Shown: positions 60,901 through 64,000 of the stretch, in pieces | How the letters are laid out: each line of letters begins with the position of its first letter | How positions within the stretch are numbered: the first letter of the stretch is position 1 | Translations under genes and position numbers: made by a program | The notes under the pieces: generated by a model | Seen by the model: only the letters and a program-made list of their open reading frames with translations | What the model was told of the DNA's origin: nothing | Databases searched by the model: none | Source: Cyclina sinensis | Lineage: Eukaryota; Mollusca; Bivalvia; Venerida; Veneridae | Length of the DNA stretch: 64,000 bases | Assembly (NCBI GenBank): GCA_012932295.1 | Contig: JAAONU010000001.1 | Coordinates: forward strand, 28,954,921-29,018,920 | Direction of reading: 5' to 3'

Positions 60901-63669
60901 GACAAGGTCTGATCATCAACAGGTCTGTGTAATAACCTAATAACAACAAAGAAATGGAAACACAATTAACACTGTTTCCTGTACAGTGAGCATAACTTTC
61001 TTATTCTTTTTCTGTTTTTAGTAACAGTGACCTTGACCTTGAAGAAAGACACCAAATGGAATACCATGCTAAAAAGTAAGTTTGTGAGTGTATGAAAACC
61101 AGTAAAGCTAATGCAAATTTAATGCATTTCTGTTCAAAATGATTGCCCTATGCCATCAGTGTTTTTGTACCTTCTTAATCCTGAGCAACTAAATTTTAGC
61201 TAATCTAAACAAGGAAATAAAGTTTAGTGCTTTTTTGATAAAAACAGTACTTTTTGTACTGGTTTATTAACATAAAATCCTCAGAAAAGTTCAGTAAAGT
61301 CTTCAACAGAGTTAAACAACAAACAAAACAGATATATTCACCTGCTGTAATGTTACCCACCTGATAGCAGCTTTCCCAGACAAAAGACCTAGTGTTCGTA
61401 GTTTAGTATTTTTGAGTGCAACTTCAGCAGTAATTTCCTCTCTCATATAAGTACAAACAGGGTGTATAGCAGGACTTTGACTATTGTCTACTTTGGTGAA
61501 ACTGTCTTTTTCCTTGCTAAAGAACAAAAAAAAACTAACAGAAAAGTAAAGCCACGTTTCAGTTATTTTTCAACAAATGTATTTAATTTTGTTTAGGCTG
61601 CCATAATGTCTTAAACATACAAAAGTAATAATGCAATATAAACTAATCTTATCTAAACTCATTCTCGACCACTTGACTATAAACTGGTACTTTTTCACTT
61701 ATGTTTTTCCCTGACTGCTATTACACTGTTAACTCACGAGTATTGCTATGCTGGTTAATCTCCAATCATATTGTTTAAAAGTGTATTATTTTACAAATTA
61801 AAAAGAAGAGGGCCATCATGACTATTTATCACTCACCAGAGTACTGCACTAAATATGGCTAAAAAGGGGCTAAAGCAGGTCAGTAGGTCATTGTCTTGGT
61901 TTGTAACAGAAAAATGCAGTATGCAACCAAATTTTACAAATAATCCAAATTTGAATGCTAATGCTTAGAAAAGAGAATGAATGTTCAGCTACAATTATAC
62001 CAAAACTGAAAAGGAAATAAACATGCAAAACTGTGCAAATGATTAAATTTTCAAAGTTGTAGCTAAATAAATAGAATGGTCAGCAGGTTGTCAAGGTTGG
62101 CTAAGGTCAAAGTTGAAACCTCTATGTAAAATTTTATAAACAGTCAAAATTTTTATGCCCTATCTGCCAAAAAGAAAATTAGTAGGTCCGAAGGTCAAGG
62201 TCACATACATGTGAAGGAAAAAATTCTGGGCATGAAAGTCTTTGTGAAACATTTGACCTCAGAGGTTGAACCAAAAAGGACTCCAAAGCCAAAGTTCAAT
62301 CCTCGAAAAAAATCCATTAGATCCAGGTTTATGCAAAAATTTATAACTCTGGTGAGGCCAATAGTCCTAAAGATGTTTTGAACAATATTAACAGACGTCC
62401 ATTAGACATGATTTAATCACAATTTATAATATGCACAATAAACTTTGCCCTTATCACAGTATTCGTTTCAAAATAAACCTGTTCATGACCAGGAAAAATG
62501 TTAAAGACAAATGCAATCAAATAGTTTTGTCTATGGAAAAAGTTTGGGCAGTAGCAACGCTATCTTAAGCACATGTAGCCACTTAAAAGCTAACAGAATG
62601 AATTATATTAAGGGAAAATGTTACCTGTTGTTCCCATAGTCACATAAGTATTCATCTGACATAAGCTTTGACAGACAGTCAGATGGAGAAGTTACTACTG
62701 ACTCACCTTCAGGGTAACAGCATGCTATAAATCTACTTATTCAACAGTAGAGTTATTATAAATTGTTGCTTACATGGCACAAGTACAGATGCATGATTAC
62801 TAAATTCTACTGTACTATCTTAGCCTCACCAATTCATACCTGTCTGTCTGGTTTTCCCAGTGTAGCAGGACATCCCAGAGGCTTGTCCCTGGAGAGAATG
62901 AATGTTGTAGTCTTTCACCATTTTCCAACTGTAATGCTATCAGTACCTCAGATTCTGTGCGAGACTTCTCAGCTTTCACAAGCTCTAGTTTTGCATTATT
63001 CTGAAGGTTAGCATATTGCACTGACAATGTTAAATCAAGTATCTTTCTGCCATGTCTGAAAAAAATGACAAACTCCTGTAATATTCAAACTGCTGACTCT
63101 AACGGCTAATCTGAAATATGCTATACTGTTCATAATTAATATGGGTGCCCTGGAATGAAGATAAAACCCAAGGTAAACAAATACTGGTATTTTATTAAGA
63201 AGAAAAGGATATAATTTCAAAACAGCCATAATGGCATTAAGATACTGAGTATAACTGCTGAAACGACAAGTGCCATGTAATGTTTTTATCATCAATACAA
63301 TTAAAATGAACTAAAAAAGGGGCATTATTTGAAAAATATTGGTAAAGTCCACTAGGCAATGCTTAAAACAAAATTAAGGAAGTCTCAGCTTTGCAGTTCC
63401 TGTCAAAGAGATTTTTAAAGAGTTTTTCAATATCACTCAATGTAATATACACTGATGGTTTAAGACAAGATTTTTAAAGTAATTTATTGTTATTGCTGCC
63501 AGAGTTCTGCATGGAACTGAACCTTTTGATAAAGCATCATGCAAGGGACATCCCTGACAAGTTTCAACATTATTATGAATTCTGAGTACTTCAATTTTAT
63601 CATATCTTACTTTAGATTGTAATCAACTGGTGGCAGAAATTTCTGTTTTTGGCAAACATCCTCCAAAAC
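45984..63669 (-). CDS. ASPSCR1: ASPSCR1/TUG orthologue, 17 exons, 5' partial
   Basis: Seen: exons (5' to 3') 63611-63669, 62840-63055, 61361-61516, 60497-60936, 59693-59814, 58910-59047, 57040-57086, 56521-56545, 56122-56197, 55672-55744, 53587-53735, 52948-53010, 52136-52188, 50681-50732, 50378-50450, 47036-47211, 45984-45994. All introns are GT-AG, every phase agrees and the total is 1929 nt (642 codons plus stop). Residues from 63669: N-terminal ubiquitin-like domain remainder about 1-50, second ubiquitin-like region about 55-144, long polar linker 145-400, conserved LPDDFFELT segment about 428, UBX domain about 478-552, Ser-rich tail ending PKWFKVGKK. Known: in vertebrates TUG tethers GLUT4 vesicles at the Golgi matrix and binds p97/VCP through its UBX region. 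Human TUG is about 550 residues; this one is longer mainly because of the linker. Exon 1 is outside the window. Confidence 0.95.
45995..47035 (-). other. ASPSCR1 last intron, with a SINE
   Basis: Runs from donor GTTG/gttagt to acceptor ctttttgcag. It contains the tRNA-derived SINE at 46487-46790 and otherwise AT-rich sequence. Confidence 0.7.
46487..46790 (+). mobile_element. tRNA-derived SINE with conserved core
   Basis: A 73-nt tRNA-like head (46487-46559) has perfectly complementary ends ggagcgg/ccgctcc, followed by T and CCA, a box A (tggtccagtgg) and a decayed box B (agatcaattcc). The body carries gatgtgacgttaaactgagg and 'gcatgcaaaagaacctgggg', close to the GACGTTAAAC...AAAAGAACC core that I recall from the widespread Nin-type (eumetazoan) SINE domain. 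The element is in reverse orientation to the host gene. The reading frame 46577-46783 inside it is not a gene. Confidence 0.75.
47036..47211 (-). CDS. ASPSCR1: ASPSCR1 penultimate exon: Ser-rich tail with PKWFK motif
   Basis: 176 nt between acceptor cttcttacag and donor GTTG/gttagt. It encodes the low-complexity tail: an acidic start (RECSDEQ), two poly-Ser runs coded by TCA repeats, then SVPKWFKVG, the counterpart of the conserved C-terminal motif of TUG. Its TCA/GAT microsatellite composition also opens a spurious His-rich frame on the same strand. Confidence 0.9.
47212..50377 (-). other. ASPSCR1 intron dominated by the 38-bp array
   Basis: From donor AATG/gtaagt at 50378/50377 to the acceptor at 47212. 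All but the last ~230 bp is the 38-bp repeat. The intron therefore starts inside the repeat array and holds about 77 further copies of its own 5' splice site. Confidence 0.9.
47441..50406 (-). repeat. 38-bp minisatellite made of an exon-intron junction, about 78 copies
   Basis: On the coding (-) strand the unit is ctacaggctgatatgttagt then 'agcagaatg' (29 nt, identical to the 3' end of the ASPSCR1 exon 50378-50450) followed by gtaagtcag (9 nt, the start of its intron). The rightmost unit is the real exon end, and the array begins exactly where exon homology to TUG continues upstream. Nearly every unit keeps a GT donor (gtaagt; some gttagt or gtgaagt) and a ctacag acceptor-like word. Common variants are 'taacttat/caacatat', 'gtagctcac/gtagctgac/gtagtggac' and 'ccgttc/ccattc/cctttc'. 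Rare variants recur 342 bp apart, showing a 9-unit higher-order period. Confidence 0.97.
50378..50450 (-). CDS. ASPSCR1: ASPSCR1 exon: post-UBX helical segment
   Basis: 73 nt between acceptor catttttcag and donor AATG/gtaagt. It encodes DHYISESIVSGLSTKLQADM then LVAE, aligning with the segment after the UBX domain of vertebrate TUG (pattern Y-L-x-x-x-L-L-x-x...A-D-x-L-V-A). Start phase 1 and end phase 2 fit both neighbours. The last 29 nt are the founder copy of the 38-bp array. Reading past the donor gives TGG then TAA immediately, so use of any downstream donor would truncate the protein. Confidence 0.93.
50681..50732 (-). CDS. ASPSCR1: ASPSCR1 exon: end of UBX domain
   Basis: 52 nt, acceptor aaatttcag, donor AAAG/gtattt. 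It encodes AGLVPATVVYFGSEKQK, the last beta strand of the UBX fold (vertebrate pattern A-x-L-x-P-A-x-V-x-x-G). Confidence 0.93.
50733..52135 (-). other. ASPSCR1 intron with a TIR element
   Basis: AT-rich intron, two-thirds of which is the 851-bp element at 51142-51992. No other feature was recognised. Confidence 0.7.
51142..51992. mobile_element. non-autonomous TIR DNA element (TACTGTGAAATCATT ends)
   Basis: The left end tactgtgaaatcatttaaat (51142) and the right end attaatgatttcacagta (ending 51992) are inverted copies, flanked by TA that may be the target duplication. Subterminal zones also mirror each other through repeated 'tttcgtgg', 'gaaaattcgt' and 'ccacgaaat' words. The interior has no transposase. 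I recall closely similar ends on abundant elements in bivalve genomes. It is inserted in an intron and leaves exons intact. Confidence 0.78.
52136..52188 (-). CDS. ASPSCR1: ASPSCR1 exon: UBX domain, PP loop
   Basis: 53 nt, acceptor tttattcacag, donor TGAG/gtatgt. It encodes TAPPKKLLEDDTQTLIE, matching the T-P-P-K-x-x-L-x-D-x-T-Q-T-L segment of TUG. As in vertebrate TUG, the Phe-Pro-Arg turn of typical UBX domains is replaced by a Pro-Pro loop. Confidence 0.95.
52948..53010 (-). CDS. ASPSCR1: ASPSCR1 exon: UBX domain helix
   Basis: 63 nt, acceptor ttctcttttag, donor TTAT/gtaagt. It encodes FAVKKFVKEHLEDKSIPFYL, the central helix and following strand of the UBX fold. Phases fit on both sides. 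Confidence 0.94.
53587..53735 (-). CDS. ASPSCR1: ASPSCR1 exon: pre-UBX helix and first UBX strands
   Basis: 149 nt, acceptor ctttacag, donor ACAG/gtttgt. It encodes a basic/acidic helix (SAMRRAKLEAEYSRYKR) and the first two strands of the UBX fold (VAIRVQFHDKLTLQGLFRPRE), very close to vertebrate TUG (V-A-L-R-V-x-F-x-D...L-Q-G-F-F-R-P). Confidence 0.96.
53736..55671 (-). other. ASPSCR1 intron with dispersed repeats
   Basis: A low-complexity A/G-rich run lies at 53990-54055. Two copies of the 'ggggctaattttgaccccag / gaacaatcttggtag / ctagaagatgcctcatat' module are at about 54150-54400. Remaining DNA is AT-rich with no exon. Confidence 0.6.
55672..55744 (-). CDS. ASPSCR1: ASPSCR1 exon: LPDDFFELT segment
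   Basis: 73 nt, acceptor ctgaaaacag, donor GACT/gtgagt. It encodes DLPDDFFELTERDIRSLLAA then QQRRL, the most conserved linear motif of TUG before the UBX domain (vertebrates E-L-P-D-E-F-F-E-L-T). End phase 2 joins the next exon as CTT (Leu). Confidence 0.96.
56122..56197 (-). CDS. ASPSCR1: ASPSCR1 exon: PCERK segment
   Basis: 76 nt, acceptor tctatgcaag, donor GAAG/gtatct. It encodes PCERKTTVFNIEDPLSEREP and GKESE, corresponding to the P-V-D-R-E-P-V-V-C-H segment of vertebrate TUG. The acceptor tract is weak, but phase and homology agree. Confidence 0.88.
56521..56545 (-). CDS. ASPSCR1: ASPSCR1 25-nt microexon
   Basis: 25 nt between acceptor tatatttcag and donor TCAG/gtatgt. It completes a Ser codon and adds NVKKKEFQ. 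It is supported by splice sites and by the fact that without it the reading frame between the flanking exons is broken (phase 2 to phase 0). Its length makes it easy to miss in automated annotation. Confidence 0.8.
57040..57086 (-). CDS. ASPSCR1: ASPSCR1 small exon: FPEETKG segment
   Basis: 47 nt, acceptor tcatttccag, donor TGAG/gtatgt. It encodes FPEETKGLKLYNNEM. Start phase 0 follows the previous exon and end phase 2 feeds the microexon. Confidence 0.85.
57735..57880. mobile_element. foldback/MITE-like inverted repeat, 146 bp
   Basis: The left arm (tagaataataggttagtgtc, then 'agaaagtttatctggc', then 'ggaatttatcgggt') is the reverse complement of the right arm (mirrored by 'acccgataaattcc', 'gccagataaactttct', 'gacacttacctattattctcta') with only a few mismatches, and the centre is a short loop near 57808. 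It has no coding capacity. Related 'ccgacccgataaag' and 'gacaggataaa' words at 57390-57410 and 57724 suggest that the surrounding ~550 bp may belong to a larger element. Confidence 0.82.
58330..58760. repeat. ~125-bp module in three tandem copies
   Basis: 'caccaagtttcaaatcgaca', 'gtcctagaaatgtaaaagtag', 'cctcacaagattttaatatga', 'gctgtaaaaccgcagagca' and 'acatctaaacttattggta' recur three times in order with divergence. It is another dispersed-repeat type, intronic here. Confidence 0.75.
58910..59047 (-). CDS. ASPSCR1: ASPSCR1 exon: VARRLAQSFL segment
   Basis: 138 nt, phase 0 on both sides, acceptor attgtgttgcag, donor CAAA/gtatga. It encodes VARRLAQSFLANMDVPRF, then a Gln/Ser-rich stretch ending SPFSDFK. 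Being a whole number of codons, it could be skipped without a frameshift. Its conservation in other TUG proteins was not checked. Confidence 0.85.
59693..59814 (-). CDS. ASPSCR1: ASPSCR1 linker exon: GIQVFTPEDF segment
   Basis: 122 nt, acceptor gcttgtttctag, donor GCAG/gttagt. It encodes ADRQGGAAGSGMTAIDRLRD then ISGIQVFTPEDFNDLPADQQ, part of the region between the ubiquitin-like and UBX domains. Split Ala codon on the 5' side, phase 0 on the 3' side. Confidence 0.87.
60497..60936 (-). CDS. ASPSCR1: ASPSCR1 large linker exon, low complexity
   Basis: 440 nt, acceptor gttgttattag, donor GATG/gtaact. It encodes LLHRPVDDQTLSEIARKIER, a short charged helix, then about 110 residues of polar, Ser/Thr/Gln/Glu-rich sequence with no fold visible. 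This exon accounts for most of the extra length relative to vertebrate TUG. The frame remains open to a TGA at 60450, which lies in the intron. Confidence 0.9.
61361..61516 (-). CDS. ASPSCR1: ASPSCR1 exon: second ubiquitin-like region, C-terminal half
   Basis: 156 nt, acceptor ttgttctttag, donor TCAG/gtgggt. It encodes a short polar start, then HPVCTYMREEITAEVALKNT and LRTLGLLSGKAAIR, closely matching vertebrate TUG (P-V-C-V-Y-x-R-x-E-V-x-G-E-A-A-L...S-L-G-L). Confidence 0.95.
61517..62839 (-). other. ASPSCR1 intron
   Basis: AT-rich intron. Diverged dispersed-repeat text ('aggtcaaggtcaca', 'gttgtcaaggttggctaaggtca') lies at about 62080-62380. An exon-like stretch at 62633-62699 has splice-like edges but stops in the required phase (see rejected items). 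Confidence 0.6.
62840..63055 (-). CDS. ASPSCR1: ASPSCR1 exon: ubiquitin-like domains
   Basis: 216 nt, acceptor catttttttcag, donor ACAG/gtatga. It encodes LDLTLSVQYANLQNNAKLEL, the end of the N-terminal ubiquitin-like domain (vertebrates L-D-L-S-L-Q-W-R-F-A-N-L-P-N-N-A-K-L-E), and then the start of the second (VLIALQLENGERLQHSFSPG, SLWDVLLHWE). Confidence 0.96.
63310..63580. repeat. dispersed repeat module in ASPSCR1 intron
   Basis: 'ggggcattatttgaaaaatattggtaaagtccactaggcaatg' and 'gccagagttctgcatggaactgaacctttt' belong to the same families as the modules at 54150-54400 and 23000-23560. Diverged and non-coding. Confidence 0.6.
63611..63669 (-). CDS. ASPSCR1: ASPSCR1 exon 2: N-terminal ubiquitin-like domain helix
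   Basis: 59 nt, acceptor tacttttccag, donor TAAA/gtaaga. It encodes VLEDVCQKQKFLPPVDYNLK, matching V-L-E-D-T-C-R-R-Q-x-F-x-P-x-x-Y-D-L-K of vertebrate TUG. The preceding exon with the start codon must lie to the right of the window. Confidence 0.95.
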
Positions 63670-63767
63670 CTGGAAAAGTAAACACAGATGATTTTCTAAA
63701 AATAAATTGCAGCCTTATGGGTGTCAGGGCCATAATTTGAACAATCTTGTTAGAGCATCTCTAAGTG

Positions 63768-64000
63768 CAGGCACGGATTTACCGGGGGGGCTTATGGGGC
63801 CCAAGCCCCCCCAGCTGGCCCGTTTGTAAAAAAAAAAAAAGGGCTCATTTTTAAAGACCCTAAAATATTTTTTCAGCTCTTTTCACCTCGTAACAGAAAC
63901 ACAATCAACCTTTCAATTTGCAACAGTCATGCAATATTACGTAACAACTGATAACGTGTTCGCAACTTTATAGCCGTGTATATTATACAAATGTACCTTG
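63768..64000. mobile_element. candidate hAT-like element, truncated by the window edge
   Basis: caggcacggatttaccgggg begins abruptly inside a dispersed-repeat copy (63721-63767). CAG-g/t-g-c-GGAT-starts followed by a run of G and a 'ggggcccaagcccccc' subterminal inverted stretch are typical of hAT superfamily ends. The preceding tctaagtg would be the 8-bp target duplication. The other end is outside the window, so this is a recognition by resemblance only. Confidence 0.45.

Noticed and set aside
62633..62699. Extra ASPSCR1 exon between 62840 and 61516
   Set aside because: Edges look like splice sites (CAG/gtaac and a gaag acceptor) but every in-phase joining meets a stop, while 62840 joins 61516 directly in correct phase and homology.

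Overview
The window is nuclear DNA from an AT-rich, intron-rich metazoan, most likely a bivalve mollusc. This is an inference from three things: animal gene families with small exons and GT-AG introns, tRNA-derived SINEs with a GACGTTAAAC-type core, and several dispersed repeat families (the 'aactctagaggccacatttt' module, the 'atgacccatatt' module, the 'cttggtagaggtccactagacaatgctacat' module, a 'tactgtgaaatcatt' TIR element) that I recall as typical of bivalve genomes. No bacterial, viral or organellar genes were seen. Three protein-coding genes can be supported. (1) On the + strand, 11150-31715, a secreted-type modular serine protease: two thrombospondin type 1 repeats, a propeptide and a trypsin-like S1 domain, in three exons whose splice phases match exactly (partial at the 5' end, no signal peptide found). 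(2) On the - strand, 41070-42344, an intronless 424-residue major facilitator transporter resembling the SLC16/monocarboxylate transporter family. (3) On the - strand, 45984-63669, seventeen exons of the orthologue of ASPSCR1/TUG, the UBX-domain tether of GLUT4 storage vesicles and p97 cofactor. All phases agree and the in-window part is 642 codons plus stop; the first exon lies beyond the right edge. Layout: 1-11 kb has no recognisable gene but four tandem arrays (29, 68, 24 bp and a degenerate ~115 bp module). 11-32 kb is the protease gene, whose first intron holds a ~1.5 kb array of 31-bp units and whose second holds a 65-bp array grown out of a dispersed repeat. 32-41 kb is intergenic with a SINE, a GGCAACTGG cluster, a foldback element and a 46-bp array. 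41-42.3 kb is the transporter. 42.3-45.9 kb is intergenic with a tRNA-like sequence. 46-64 kb is ASPSCR1 with a SINE, a ~3 kb 38-bp array, a TIR element, a foldback element and dispersed repeats in its introns. The most unusual feature is the 38-bp array at about 47441-50406. Its unit is exactly the last 29 nt of an ASPSCR1 coding exon plus the first 9 nt of the following intron, so an exon-intron junction with its GTAAGT donor has been amplified about 78 times in the transcribed orientation, with a 9-unit (342 bp) higher-order period. Every exon boundary was read by eye; no database search or computation was possible.
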